From Macrophomina tecta (lineage: Eukaryota; Ascomycota; Dothideomycetes; Botryosphaeriales; Botryosphaeriaceae): a DNA stretch of 64,000 nucleotides. Of this stretch, positions 1 through 10,231 are shown piece by piece. The notes beneath the pieces were generated by a model that saw only the letters and a program-made list of their open reading frames with translations, did no database searches and was not told where the DNA came from. The DNA lies in assembly GCA_024180945.1 (NCBI GenBank), contig JAKSGN010000022.1:186001-250000 (forward strand), given 5' to 3'. The first letter of the stretch is position 1. Every line of letters begins with the position of its first letter. The position numbers were made by a program, and so were the translations under genes.

Positions 1-778
1 TACGAGGAAGTACCAAGCAGTAGTATGTATTTGGAGATCATGCGTTGCTTGGGTATGCACTTACGAAGAAGCAGATTTCGACAGCCACTTCCGCACTTCA
101 TTCCCCGAAAGCAACACTCAGACAACTTCAATCGAGATCAATCCGTCCGCCGACTGTGAGCTCCGCACCATTATTGTGCCTATCAAATGTTTTCCAACGT
201 TCTGGACGGGTTACAAATCGAGGACAGTTAGGATCGGAGATGGGCAGCATGAGTTCTTCAGAGATCAACTCCCTCGCGCAGCAGAGTATCTCCAGATGCT
301 CCTAGAGCTTCGCGACCTGGCCGACCGGCACTACGCAGGCTGTAACTACGAGCTGCATGCCAAATTCCCGGAACAGCTTGTGGTCACCTTTTTGCTCGAT
401 CCCAACGGGTACTGGGCAGAAACAGAGGCTGACACGGATGTGGAAGAGCTTCGTGCTGACCCAAACCGTTCCATGGGATCCCTGAGCCCATACCAGCCTA
501 AGCGAGTCACGGAAGGTGTTTTACCTGGGGGACCTATCTCCTCCGATTCTTTGGTACAGGGTCAGCGGCAAGGGACGCCATACCCTGGGTGCGAAAATAG
601 CGACAGTAATCAAGAAAATCGGAGTGGTCTCGCACGATCAAGGAAGCGATGGCCAGAGACATCGGGCTCTGATCAGGACAGGAAGAGAAGGAAAATGCAG
701 ATGGGCGCATCTCTGGAAGACCCTGTAGACCTCACTGGAGATGGTGGATCTGATTCGAATGGAAATGATGCAGTCTGA
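1..778 (+). CDS. Hypothetical protein, 3' part, paralogue of the gene at 13746-15086
   Basis: The window opens inside this gene. Exon 1-22, intron 23-74 (GTATGT...GCAG, 52 nt) and last exon 75-778 read as one frame to a TGA. The protein aligns along its length with the C-terminal half of the gene at 13746-15086: both have a VPIK/LPIK segment, an EF-rich helical middle, a shared VTEGVL stretch, an ENRSG segment followed by basic clusters (possible nuclear localisation), and a C-terminal VDLTGD / IDLTGD. The intron is at the same codon phase in both copies, which supports the model. [VI]DLT with following acidic residues looks like a SUMO-interacting motif; that is inference. Function unknown. 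The 5' exons lie outside the window. Confidence 0.6.
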   Translation, partial: TRKYQAVVCIWRSCVAWVCTYEEADFDSHFRTSFPESNTQTTSIEINPSADCELRTIIVPIKCFPTFWTGYKSRTVRIGDGQHEFFRDQLPRAAEYLQMLLELRDLADRHYAGCNYELHAKFPEQLVVTFLLDPNGYWAETEADTDVEELRADPNRSMGSLSPYQPKRVTEGVLPGGPISSDSLVQGQRQGTPYPGCENSDSNQENRSGLARSRKRWPETSGSDQDRKRRKMQMGASLEDPVDLTGDGGSDSNGNDAV

Positions 779-899
779 AAATATAAGCAGTCTCACAATT
801 GATACAAGATTTTTGCTCGGAATACCTGTTCGATCCATGGCGGTACCTTCGCCAGCGTGTCAGTGATGATGATGATGATGATCAGTGGTGTATTCGGTA

Positions 900-1005
900 T
901 TGAAAAACCCCTGTCAATATCCTCAATACATATTGAGGATATTGATTTTTTCAATATTGACTCTTCAATATACGATTCTTCAATATTGAGAATATTGAAT
1001 TCAAG
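900..1005. repeat. AT-rich subterminal array of TCAATATTGA-like motifs, left end of hAT1
   Basis: Irregularly spaced, partly palindromic copies of CAATATTG in both orientations. The same motif family fills the right terminal region of the hAT (3600-3672 and 5508-5570). In hAT elements such subterminal repeats often bind transposase; that role here is inference. Confidence 0.6.
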
Positions 1006-1265
1006 CACTCGCTACCCAGGAGAACTCCGTGTTAAGTGGCAATGTTGCCACTCGAAGTCTCTAGAAGCAGCTGGAACATAATAAAAGGTGGTAAAGAATT
1101 GTTCAGAGAAAGGTATAAAATGATGGGTTGAGTCCGTAAACAAAAGAACAAGTCTTACCCTGCGTTTTACAACACTCCGGAGTCACAGACTTTTCGTTGT
1201 CAGAGTTTTCGCACACTGTGCATACAACTAAGGAGTAATGCAATTACTCCACTACCACGTCCAAT

Positions 1266-3528
1266 ATGGCAAGCAGCGACACCGAAATGGATGACGATAG
1301 CTCCTCTCAATTCTCAAGCCTCGATTCTTCTCAATTTGTCGAGCTGTCGCGTGCCGATAGCCCCGATTCTGCAGTCACTACTAAGAGCAGAGCTTCTTCC
1401 GGCCGCGGGGGCTAAGAAGCGTACCCAAACCGCTATAGAGACTTGGTGCCATGCGAAGAAGCTAAAGCCAGATAAACAAGTCCGACGTGATCGCGCTGGC
1501 AACAGGATATGGGTGTGCAGTAGATGCTCATGGGAATCAGCTTCTCTGACCTCTGCACGAAACCATCTTGATCAAATGCATGGTATCAAGATTAAAGCGC
1601 AGCAGCCACAGGTTGTAACAAAGGGACAGGCGAAGTTTAAGCAGGTTCTTCGACGGCAGGGCGAGAAACAGCAAGCTCAGGCTGATGAACGCGAGCGAAA
1701 AATGCTCAGGAATGCCGTCAATCAAAAGGCCTTCGACGAATCTCTACTGCAGCTTATCGTGAACAACAACCTCCCACGTAAGTCAATAGAGTACCCGGAG
1801 CTGTACTCCCTAATTATGAGCGTCAATTATATGGCAGCAGAGGTTTACCCGAGGTCCCGAGCCGCAATACCAAAGAATATTAACCGCTCCTTTATGCGGA
1901 CCAAAGCCGAGGTAAAACAACAGCTCCGCTCCGCACTCTCCGAGATACACCTCGCCTGTGATGTTTGGACAACTGAGTATAAGAAGAAGGCTTTCCTGGC
2001 TATTATCGCACGCTTCGTCGATGCCGATGGGAACAGTCGCAAGGCTCTTCTAGGCCTACCGCAATTACGAGGGAGCCATGGTGGTCAACACCAAGCGGAG
2101 TATGTGAACGGCATAATTGACTAGTACGAGATTGCTCATAAGCTTGGGTACTATATTGGTGATAATCACGGTTTTAATGACAAGTGCTATCGCTTTATCT
2201 CAAGGCATCTTAGGGAGCAATATCAAGTCAATTGGGAGCCAAGACTCGTCGAGTTCGCTACTACGGACACATCATCAACCTTGCCAGTCAGGCCTTTATT
2301 TTCGCATCCGACAGAGAGACGATTAATGCGGTAGTAAAGGAGGTCAGACAGGAAGCTAGGTCTAACGAGGACGATAATCTGAATAGCGGTCTTAATAAGG
2401 GTGTTGAGTATGATGAAGGGGTAAGGCTTTCGGCGTTGTCAGGAAAGAAGAGACTTGGTTAGAAGGACATTAGGCCGCTAGGAAAGCTTCATGCGATCGT
2501 CGCTTATATGAGAGCTTCAGAGCTCCTCTACAACGAATTCCTCGCCGCCGCAGGTCGTATAATACCTATGGATAACGATACTCGGTGGGATAGCGGGCAT
2601 TCTATGAATACGGTCGCTTGTGAGCTTGAAGGCCATGTCGATACTTTTGTGAAGAACCATCGTAAAGCGATTGGGAAGTACGCACTTACCCCTGACGACT
2701 GGGAAATACTACGCGAGATCAACGTTTTCCTTAAAACCTTTGAGAAGGTCACCAAGGGAACTCAAGGCGACCTCGATTCTATTAAGAAAACGCTGGTAAC
2801 AATAGACGTCCTCGTCAAGCACCTCGAGAAGCAGAAGAATAAGCACGCAAATAATACTGAGTTTCAGAACGCAGTTCTAATGGCTTGGTACACCTTTGAC
2901 AAGTACTACAGCCTTACCGATCAGGCGCCAGCGTATGCGGCAGCTTTACTCCTCCATCCTTCAAGGCGAAAGCGCTACATTGATGCGAACTGGAAGAAGT
3001 CTTGGGTTAGAGCAGTATTACCAAAGCTCCAGAGCCTTTGGGAAAAGAAGTATTCTGCTATCGAAGAAGCTACCGTTCCAACCCTACCGCAACCAACCAA
3101 CGAGCCTGACGAATATGATCTTCTTGAGCGAGATATTAACGTGGTTCAATCATTCGCTGATGACTGGGGATCTTTTATCGAAGCCGACCCTACCGAAATC
3201 TCTACTAAGACTGCACTAGAGTGGTGGTGTCAAGAGCAACAGCGAATACGGTACCCACGTCTCTCCCGCATGGCAATTGACATCCTTTCGGTACCAGCGA
3301 TGTCAGCAGAGGCAGAGCGAGTCTTCTCAGGCGCGCGGCGTCAAATACCATGTAGCAGGGCAAGCTTGGGAGCGAAGATGATTGAGCGGATGGAGTCCTA
3401 ATACACTGGCTAAGGAAAGGCTGGCTTGACCAACTCAACGTTGACCTACCACCAGAAGAAGGCAAAGGCGGCGAAGCAGAAGCAGAAGGCGAAGTAGAGG
3501 TCGAATGCAATGGTAGTACGGTGAGATG
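1266..3528 (+). pseudogene. hAT transposase with BED-type zinc finger, decayed
   Basis: Reading starts at ATG 1266 (MASSDTEMDDDSS). A BED-like finger with C..C and H..H follows (CSRCSW...HLDQMH), then the hAT core with DVWTTEYKKKAFLAI, and the C-terminal dimerisation block containing EWWCQEQQRIRYPRLSRM and SAEAERVFSGARR. The frame is broken at least five times: frameshifts near 1412, 2240 and 3397, and in-frame TAG codons at 2122 and 2461. The final segment after the last shift (LIHWLRKGWLDQL) matches the expected hAT tail and ends at TGA 3526. The element cannot make an intact transposase. Confidence 0.85.
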
Positions 3529-3599
3529 AATTCAAAGTTAAAGGGTCGCCAGAAGAGGATGGATTCAACTTATAAAGCCTTACAGTGCCTAGCTAGATT

Positions 3600-3672
3600 T
3601 CGCAATATACTCAATATTCTCAATATTTTCTCAATATCTTCAATACTCAATTCTCAATATTCAATATTCAAT
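3600..3672. repeat. AT-rich subterminal array, right end of hAT1 (first part)
   Basis: Dense CAATATT/AATATTG motifs like those at 900-1005. The array is interrupted by insertion of E1 at the TA 3672-3673 and resumes at 5508. Confidence 0.6.
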
Positions 3673-3673
3673 A

Positions 3674-5505
3674 ACGTATCCCACAAGCGAGCGGTGCACC
3701 TCATTAACAAAACGCGTCTCCTTAGCTTTTACCACCATGCAACAACCACAACATGTTCAATCTTCTTTATATGAAGCTCACCTACTCCTAGCATCACAAG
3801 CCATCGATCAAACCCACATTCAAAGTACTCGGGGTGCTGCAAGGGCGTATCGCGTCGCCGCAACAACGCTTACGCGACGACGCGACGGGATCCTCTCGCG
3901 ACGTGATTGCACGCCTAATTCTCGAAAACTCACGCCTACCGAGGAATCTGTGATTGTTCAACGCATTCTTGACCTAGATTCGCGAGGATTTCCGCCGCGA
4001 TTGAGTGCTGTTAAAGATATGGCAAATAAGCTACTCGCCGACCGCGCCGGACGTACCGTTGGCAAGAACTGGCCCTCCAACTTCGTGAAACGGACCCCCG
4101 GGCTTAAAACGCGTCTGAATCGCAAGTACGACTACCAGCGAGCGAAATGCGAGGACCCAGAGCTCATCGCGCAATGGTTCGAGCTCGTCCGGAACACTAT
4201 CGCGAAGTACGGGATCGTGGACGGAGACATGTACAACTTCGACGAAGCCGGCTTCCTTATGGGCATGATCGCAGCTGGAATGGTTGTCGCGGCATCGGAG
4301 CGACGCGCTAGACCCAAATCAGTCCAGCCAGGCAATCGCGAGTGGGTTACGGTGGTCCAGGGAGTCAACGCCGAGGGCTGGGCGATTCCGCCGTTCGTGA
4401 TTTTCAAGGGACAACACCACCTTTCTGCTTGGTACAGCGACGACGAACCACGCGATTGGGTCATCGCACTGAGCGAAAACGGCTGGACGACAAATGAGCT
4501 TGGTCTGCAATGGCTGCAGCACTTCGAAAAGCACACAAAGAATCGCACAACTGGAGCATGGCGACTTCTGATTCTTGACGGCCACGCGAGCCACAATTCG
4601 GCCGAATTCGACGCGTTCTGCCAGGAACGCAAGATCATCACGCTCTGCATGCCTGCGCATTCATCGCATCTCCTCCAGCCGCTCGATGTAGGCTGTTTTG
4701 CGCCTCTCAAGAAGGCGTACGGAAAGCAGGTTGAAGAGCTGATGCGATCCCACATCAACCACATCACGAAGCTCGAGTTTCTGCCTGCGTTCAAAACGGC
4801 GTTCGAAGCCGCATTTACGCAGCAGAATATCGTAGGCGGGTTCCGAGGCGCAGGACTGGTCCCGCTCGATCCAGAGGCCGTGATTTCCAAGCTCGATGTC
4901 AAGCTTCGGACGCCGACACGCCCGCAGGCAGAGGCCATAACTTGGGACGCTCAAACACCGCACAACCCAGCTGAATTAGCCTCTCAGACTGAGCTTATTA
5001 GGAACCGGATTGCAAAGCATCAGAACAGCTCACCAACGCCAATCAACCATGCGCTGAACCAGCTTGCTAAGGGGGCTCAAATGATGGCGCATTCGGCTGT
5101 TCTTCTGCAGGCGGAAGTCGCGAATCTTCAAAAGGCAAACGAGGCCGCAACGCGACGTAAAAAGCGGCAGAAAAAGCGGATTCAGAAGCGAGGGACTCTT
5201 ACGGTTCAGGAGGGGCAGTATTTAATCGATGGAGCTGCTGTTAACCAGCAGATTTCGCAGGAAACGCGCCAAAGTGGTGCGCGATCGTATGGGGCTGCGA
5301 CGAAGAAACGGCGATGTGGGCAATGCGGCGAGGCTGGACACAATTCTCGCACATGTCAAAAAGATGCGGAAAACGCTGTAGAGTAGAATGTATATTATAG
5401 GTAGTCGACTTTATAAGGCGTTGGAGAGTTATTCGTCCTTTAAGCGATTAAGGTTTAATGGGGTGCACCGCTCGCTTGTGTGCACCGCTCGCTTGTGGGA
5501 TACGT
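3674..5505 (+). mobile_element. Fot1/pogo-type DNA transposon E1, complete
   Basis: The element is 1832 bp and begins ACGTATCCCACAAGCGAG, ending in the inverted form. It is flanked by TA on both sides (3672-3673 and 5506-5507), the target duplication of Tc1/mariner-pogo elements. The right end has two tandem copies of a 17-bp subterminal motif (TGCACCGCTCGCTTGTG); the left end keeps only one, unlike most relatives in this window. It sits in the right terminal array of hAT1, so it is younger than that insertion. The transposase frame inside is open. Confidence 0.93.
3737..5386 (+). CDS. Pogo/Fot1-type transposase (DDE_1), intact, 549 aa
   Basis: Cut-and-paste transposase of E1. An N-terminal helix-turn-helix DNA-binding region (about residues 15-130, with SRRDC and GKNWPSNFVKR) precedes the DDE domain. 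The catalytic triad is visible as D169 (YNFDEAGF), D281 (LILDGHASH) and D317 (LLQPLDV), with 35 residues between the last two, the DD35D spacing of pogo/Fot1. A basic coiled-coil stretch (about 455-490) and a C-terminal CCHC zinc knuckle (CGQCGEAGHNSRTC) follow. There are no stops or shifts. The start ATG lies 63 bp inside the left end. It should act in the nucleus on its own terminal repeats. Close relatives in this window are at 30863, 36656 and 61081. Confidence 0.95.
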   Translation: MQQPQHVQSSLYEAHLLLASQAIDQTHIQSTRGAARAYRVAATTLTRRRDGILSRRDCTPNSRKLTPTEESVIVQRILDLDSRGFPPRLSAVKDMANKLLADRAGRTVGKNWPSNFVKRTPGLKTRLNRKYDYQRAKCEDPELIAQWFELVRNTIAKYGIVDGDMYNFDEAGFLMGMIAAGMVVAASERRARPKSVQPGNREWVTVVQGVNAEGWAIPPFVIFKGQHHLSAWYSDDEPRDWVIALSENGWTTNELGLQWLQHFEKHTKNRTTGAWRLLILDGHASHNSAEFDAFCQERKIITLCMPAHSSHLLQPLDVGCFAPLKKAYGKQVEELMRSHINHITKLEFLPAFKTAFEAAFTQQNIVGGFRGAGLVPLDPEAVISKLDVKLRTPTRPQAEAITWDAQTPHNPAELASQTELIRNRIAKHQNSSPTPINHALNQLAKGAQMMAHSAVLLQAEVANLQKANEAATRRKKRQKKRIQKRGTLTVQEGQYLIDGAAVNQQISQETRQSGARSYGAATKKRRCGQCGEAGHNSRTCQKDAENAVE

Positions 5506-5577
5506 TATAGACTTCTTCAATATTGAATTTTTTCAATATGGGGTCATATTGAGTATTGAATATTGAATGCAGCACTG

Positions 5578-6066
5578 CTTAGAGTATTGGTGCTCTCCAC
5601 AACCGTCAAGGACTGCAGGGTCGCTCCGGTGCCAGTCTCCGTGCTTGCAACCAAGGTGCCAAGGCCATCTGAGAGCGGAGCAGAGTGGGTCATCAACACA
5701 TCTTTTTCCAATATTAGCTCTCATGTTTCGAGCCAGCCTCGGCTGATTGAATAATGCGGCTTCGGCTTCGGCTTCCTCATCCTGTATGTCGGAAGAGGCT
5801 CCACCACACCATCCAGTGATAGAGTTAGTGCAAGCCGGCAGTACCGAGAACATGCGTGAGGGCATTATCTGACGGCGTCATAAGTTCAGTCAGAGCTGCG
5901 AGGGGTATTCATCCCCGAATATGCGCCCATACGTGGCACGTGTAACGGCGGGCTTCTTTTGTTTGAGGACCCAAACACCAAAGAGGGCGGAAAGCCGTGG
6001 GCACAAGAAGAGGGTGGTAATACGCAATAAGAGGTACGTGGCTGAGCGGAGGTCGTCTTACCAGCA
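5578..6066. other. No gene recognised
   Basis: Host-like sequence directly right of the hAT1 end. Open frames are short and have no recognisable motif. A short run of CTTCGG repeats is seen near 5758-5775. Nothing else is supported. Confidence 0.5.
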
Positions 6067-6480
6067 ATGGTATGGACTGCTACTTTTAGGTTGACCACGA
6101 AGGTCCGGTCCGCCACCGTCAGCCACCAGCGTCACGCGCGCCGGCAGCGCCCACGACCGATGCCACGAAGCACGGGAGAAGCCAGCCCAGCGAGGCATGC
6201 ACAGGCTCTCTCTCTCACCGCACTAACCCCCGTCTGTTCAGCAGCCGAAGACCCCTCGCGCTCTGTGTCAGGAACCCCCACTCTGGATGATTTCCAGGAT
6301 TATCCGGCCGTCGTTGCAGGCCGCATGCGGGACAGCAGCTCTGAGGGCGCCCCGACGCCACGGGTGCAACAATACCGGCGTCTCCGGATGGCCATTGAGG
6401 CGAAGGAGCGATTCATGCGCCTGCGGGTCCACGCCCCTGAACTCTCGCATGCAGTGATTGAAGCTGCTCTCGTCGGTTAG
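6067..6480 (+). CDS. Coding-like exon of an unresolved hypothetical gene
   Basis: An open stretch whose second half, from about 6270, reads like real protein: TPTLDDFQDYPAVVAGRM, then an amphipathic helical region (MAIEAKERFMRLRVHAPEL). A CAG near 6270 could be an intron acceptor. The frame ends at a TAG at a possible donor (GTTAGC near 6477), and another frame is open from about 6510 to 6678, so more exons may follow. I could not find a splice pattern that joins them cleanly, so this may be a decayed gene. I do not recognise the family. Confidence 0.3.
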   Translation: MVWTATFRLTTKVRSATVSHQRHARRQRPRPMPRSTGEASPARHAQALSLTALTPVCSAAEDPSRSVSGTPTLDDFQDYPAVVAGRMRDSSSEGAPTPRVQQYRRLRMAIEAKERFMRLRVHAPELSHAVIEAALVG

Positions 6481-7019
6481 CTCGACCAGTTGAGTTTGGG
6501 GAAATGGAGATAATGGTTCCAGTCCGCGAGATCTGTGCGCAATATTAGACTTGCCGACATCACCGACCTGGGCGACAAGCGGTGGCAGCATCGCTCTGGC
6601 TGATCATTCGCCACGGCTGAGCGGGCCCACCACACCTCAGTTGCCCATCGCATTTCGGCTGCCCCATCATGTCTAGGCGTCCCGTATATTTGAGCCGCCC
6701 GGAATCCCGGTTCTCATCTCCTCGTTTGCCCAAAACTTCTCCCTCAACACCACAACCTCCGCCTTGCTCCCCATCCGCGGCTCTATTCTTCTGCTCAGTG
6801 ACTTTGAAAATGCTTCTCCCACTTACCTCTCACCAAGCCCCTTTCTCTCGCACCTCCAGCAGCCCTAAGCGCATTCGAGTAAACTACATCTCCAGGCCGT
6901 CTTGGAGGCTTCGCCGCAGGGCTTCTGATTCTTCCGTCGCGCAGGTGTGTATTATCCTCACCTGCAAGGGCGTTCGCACACCGCTGATACAGAACACAGA
7001 GACACGGGCTGCAGCGATC

Positions 7020-7269
7020 TCGCTGTTCAAGCACAGAAACGATATCGACATCTGAGGGGCCAGAAGGTGGAACGAAATCCAGGGTATCCAGTCCGGAAGG
7101 CCTTGCTCTTTTGGACAGGCGGATCGATCAACTGGAGAAGAGGATGCGTGTGGCAGACCTTAGGACCATGAAGCTTTTGAGAAAGGCTGAAAACTGCGAG
7201 ATCGACCTGGAGAGGAAGATGGCGATGCTGGAAAGGCCTATCAATCATGCCGCACCAGGACCCGAATGA
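7020..7269 (+). CDS. Coding-like last exon with coiled coil, unresolved gene
   Basis: One frame from about 7020 to TGA 7267 is open and ends in a heptad-rich region containing LALLDRRIDQLEKRMRVADL and NCEIDLERKMAMLE, a likely coiled coil. Possible intron acceptors (GATACAG near 6992, GCTGCAG near 7013) precede it, and a GTGTGT donor-like site lies near 6945. It may be the 3' exon of the gene fragment at 6067, but the link is inference. No family recognised. Confidence 0.3.
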
Positions 7270-7857
7270 CCCAAGTCGGCTAGTAAGCCAATATATGAGA
7301 TTATAAACGCAATTTGCATCACAAACATGATTTTGCCTGCCATGATTTCGTCGGACGTCTCTGTACGCCTTACCACGTGTTGTCGTCGCTCTGTGTTGGC
7401 CAACCGAACCTCATCGTCTCCTGCGCCGCATTGGTGCTAATTATAACACGCCGCTGGAAAGACCGGATTCACCCCGAGATACAGCCAGCACTGTAGAGGC
7501 CACTCGACTGCAGCGGGAGAAGAACATACGGCCAAGAGGTGTCAGCACTAACGCTTATCCCTGGGCACAGATGACCGGTTCAATGGCACGATGACCCACC
7601 TGCCCCATCCTCCATAACTCCCCTGCCTCCCGTATGATGGGTCTTGTACCGTGTCAGGCAGTTCAATCCCGTACCTACTTCTTCCAAGCGTGCCGGCGTT
7701 GGGGATGCCTCAATTTTGCAGGTCTACCGGTGTGGCGCGTTGGGGGAAGAGGCACATGCCTTGGCTGCGTGCAGCAGTACCACATGTCGAAGTGACGGAA
7801 CGGACTTGCGCCATGTCACAAGGCCTTTCCCACAAGATTTTGTCTATCTTTTAATCC
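7270..7857. other. No gene recognised
   Basis: Mixed-composition sequence with only short open frames on both strands. No motif, repeat or splice pattern that I can support. Confidence 0.5.
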
Positions 7858-8430
7858 TCACTTGGTACCGTGATGGCAGTCCGTCAACTCCCAAATCCAC
7901 ATCATGGCTTCCTCTGCTAGCTCTTTCAGTGGCGTTAGTGACACCATCGCGGACGCTCTAATGTATAGTGTCCTTGTGCCCCCTCGACGACTCTGCTGAC
8001 TCGAAGTAGGAATGATTTTTTGTTGGACCAGAAGCACCCACGCAACGATCCTCGGGTTCTCTGGGACGTATATTGCAGCTGGTGCATGGATAGAATCATA
8101 CACTGGATGGGCGGAAAAGAGAACCTAGTATCTCCCCGCGTTGAGCGGGACCTCCTACTCGAGTCTTACTTCTACGGAGTCGGAGAAGGCGACACCAACT
8201 TTTAAGATACCGTCGTCAATGCGATTTTTTAGCAATCCACCAAGCATCCTTAACTCCTTCTGGGGGAGAATCACGTCGACCGAGTTTACAACCACACGAG
8301 GAAAGGAGACAGATTGCGCGACGTTTTCATCACGATCAACATATTTCGCCTGCCCCTGGGCTCTCTGGAGAAGCTGTTGGCAAGTGCCCAGCCAGAATAG
8401 TTCCGCGACGAACTCAGGGCGCCATGTCAA
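7858..8430 (-). pseudogene. Possible decayed hypothetical gene, two in-frame TAG
   Basis: On the minus strand one frame runs from 8430 to a TGA near 7858 with only two interruptions, both TAG, about 12 codons apart near 8150 and 8115. Sequence on both sides reads like protein (for example VVVNSVDVILPQKELRMLG before and YVPENPRIVAWVLLVQQK after). TAG in place of TGG or CAG is what RIP-type C-to-T change gives. No start codon is clear upstream of 8430 and no family is recognised, so this could be a chance open frame. Confidence 0.28.
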
Positions 8431-8862
8431 TTAAGTGACACGGAGAGGGAAGAGATACATTAGACAGATCCTGATCTCTTGCTGGAAGTAAAGCCCGGGC
8501 TGGCTAGTATTGATAGTGTTCGTCTGAAGAGAGGATGGCAGAAGCAGTACCCGTGGGTGGTTAATCCGTGCCAGTTTCACCAGCATGGACAGGGGCCCTG
8601 TCCAGTGGGTTTATCACGCCGACCAAGGAGCACCTGACAGTTCTACGAGCAGCACAGCTTCAATTTCTTTTTTAGGTAGTTCGCACAATCAATTGGATAA
8701 TTATCATGGCAATTAGTTGCAAGATACCGGCTAGCGCAAGTGCCCTGGGACGCAATGACACGTTGTTCGATCAAGCGAGTGATCAACGAGTCACCGCATT
8801 TGCCGCCCGCATGCAGAGTCAGGGATACGTCCAGAGATTTCCGAAGGAGGCGGCGAAGCATC
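8431..8862. other. No gene recognised
   Basis: Only short open frames; this lies just downstream of the minus-strand gene at 8863-9379 and may hold its 3' untranslated region. Confidence 0.45.
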
Positions 8863-9379
8863 TCAAGCATGGGGTGTGCTCGATGGACCCGCAGAGTCCC
8901 GGACCGGGTCGTAGTACGTTGAGGCTTGCGAGTCAGGCGCCGGCGCATTAGCAGTTGCGTTTACGTCCCCACGTTCTACAGGGTATTAGTGAGTCTTGCC
9001 AATGCGCATTATCTGAAACGTACTTTGCAGTCTGTAGTATAACGCCTTCTTCATCCGCCAGTCAAAGACGTTGTCGGTGACCTTTGCGAGCTCGTTCTCT
9101 ACGAGCTGATCATTTACGTTCCTGTGCGCACTTTTCCAAACGGGTTGTGGCACGTCTTTCCACGACTTTAACTCGCGCTTCCGTACGCCTGCCCATAGGT
9201 TCTCGTCAAACGAAGCGATCTTTTCGGCTTCTTTATTCGTGAAATCCTACGCGCAATTAAGTAATGATACTTCTCGTAGATTGTATTCAGCTTACCAAAA
9301 ACCTGCCCCATTCTCGATTGCCCCAATCCATTGTTTGTTTGACATATTGCTGTGGAGTTTTAGAAGTTACGGGTTCCAT
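8863..9379 (-). CDS. Small three-exon hypothetical protein, 139 aa
   Basis: Read from the minus strand: exon 9379-9296 from ATG, intron 9295-9247 (GTAAGC...TAG, 49 nt), exon 9246-9024, intron 9023-8976 (GTACGT...CTGTAG, 48 nt, with CACTAAT as branch site), exon 8975-8863 to TGA. The exon sum is 420 nt, exactly 140 codons. The protein starts MEPVTSKTPQQYVKQTMDWG, has a lysine/tryptophan-rich helical middle (LWAGVRKRELKSWKDV, FDWRMKKALYYRLQ) and a Ser/Pro-rich tail. The exons are too short to be seen without splicing. No signal peptide or membrane segment is evident. I do not recognise the family. Consistent splice sites and phase make it a likely real gene. Confidence 0.6.
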
Positions 9380-9634
9380 GACCGATAACGTCTTGGAAGC
9401 TTGAGCGACGGGTGAGGAAGTCAGAAGAAAGAAACGAGTTTTCTATCTTAATGCAGCGCTAGTGGAGCATTCGGATGCACCCGCAGCGAGCCAAGCACCT
9501 ACGGCTAGGCCCACAGGAGGCCTTATCCGCTGTGCCAAGAATGCGGGCCCGCTCAAAATGCCGGGACAAACCGGAAAAAATGGTCAAAATCGGAAAAAGA
9601 GGCTTGAAATTCCAGTGAACGCCGCAGCACCATG

Positions 9635-10231
9635 CTATTCCAGGCGGCTTCTCCGTACACGCCCTCTTCGGCAAGCATCTGGCTGGGTCCGTTCATTCCC
9701 CACTTCTGTTAGTACGTGTTGGTCGGGACTGCATGGCCGCAGCTTTGTACCAGCTGTTACTTTGTCAACATGCATACGAGCTGATCTTCCCGGCAGCAAC
9801 AATCCGGGGGCCCACCTTACATCCGAGTCTAGCCTCTGGACGACAACCCGCACGCGCTCGTCTCGTGTCGCCAATGCCTTCCTCTCTTCCTTTAACCTCC
9901 CCTCCCGTTTCAGCTCTACATCGCGCTCAGACCTCAAAGCTCACGAAAATGCTCCATGTTGCAAGACCTTCGAGATGTGCCGCACGTCCAACTTGCTTTT
10001 GGCAAAGTTTTCCTTTGATTTACACCGAGATTCTATACCGCCTTTTGAAGTTCGTACCCAGTCGCCGAGGCCTGACTTGTTGGCCTCGTGCTGGTCCGCC
10101 GTGCTTTCGTCCTCAGGCTCTGCGGCCGCAGTGGATCTCTTTTGAGCATCGACGCGGGTGGTCACACCAATTTGATTGCAGCTCCGTGCCCTGCGCGAAC
10201 CGTCGGAATTGACGCTCCCCTGAGCTAACAA
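9635..10231 (-). pseudogene. Possible hypothetical gene with one internal TGA
   Basis: A minus-strand frame runs about 200 codons from 10231 to 9635 with one in-frame TGA near 9940. The sequence before it (a Lys-rich region with KSKENFAKSKLDVRHISKVL) and after it (ERDVELKREGRLKEERKAL) reads as one charged, helical protein. The TGA may come from CGA by a C-to-T change. The start is not a clear ATG. No family recognised; the overlapping plus-strand frame is an alternative but looks less protein-like. Confidence 0.3.

Larger units (their letters stand above)
883..5577 (+). mobile_element. hAT transposon (hAT1) with pogo element E1 nested inside
   Basis: Candidate terminal inverted repeats start CAGTGGTGTATTC at 883 and, read from the other strand, CAGTGCTGCATTC at 5577; CAGTG starts are typical of hAT elements. 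Inside both ends are arrays of the short motif TCAATATTGA or close variants (about 900-1005, 3600-3672 and 5508-5570). The right array is cut by E1 (3674-5505) at a TA. Without E1 the element is about 2.86 kb, normal for a hAT. No matching 8-bp target duplication was found next to the ends, so the exact borders are tentative. Confidence 0.55.

Noticed and set aside
865..884. (GAT)n microsatellites, also near 15446 and 16580
   Set aside because: Simple repeats with no sign of function; the match between the three places is chance.
900..1005. Regular-looking AT repeats considered as a CRISPR array
   Set aside because: The units are irregular, palindromic and without constant spacers, in a eukaryotic context; they fit subterminal hAT repeats.
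4132..4938. Long minus-strand frame (268 codons) opposite the E1 transposase
   Set aside because: It is the antisense of the intact transposase; similar antisense frames recur opposite E5 and E6 at the same relative place. Low-complexity, no domain.
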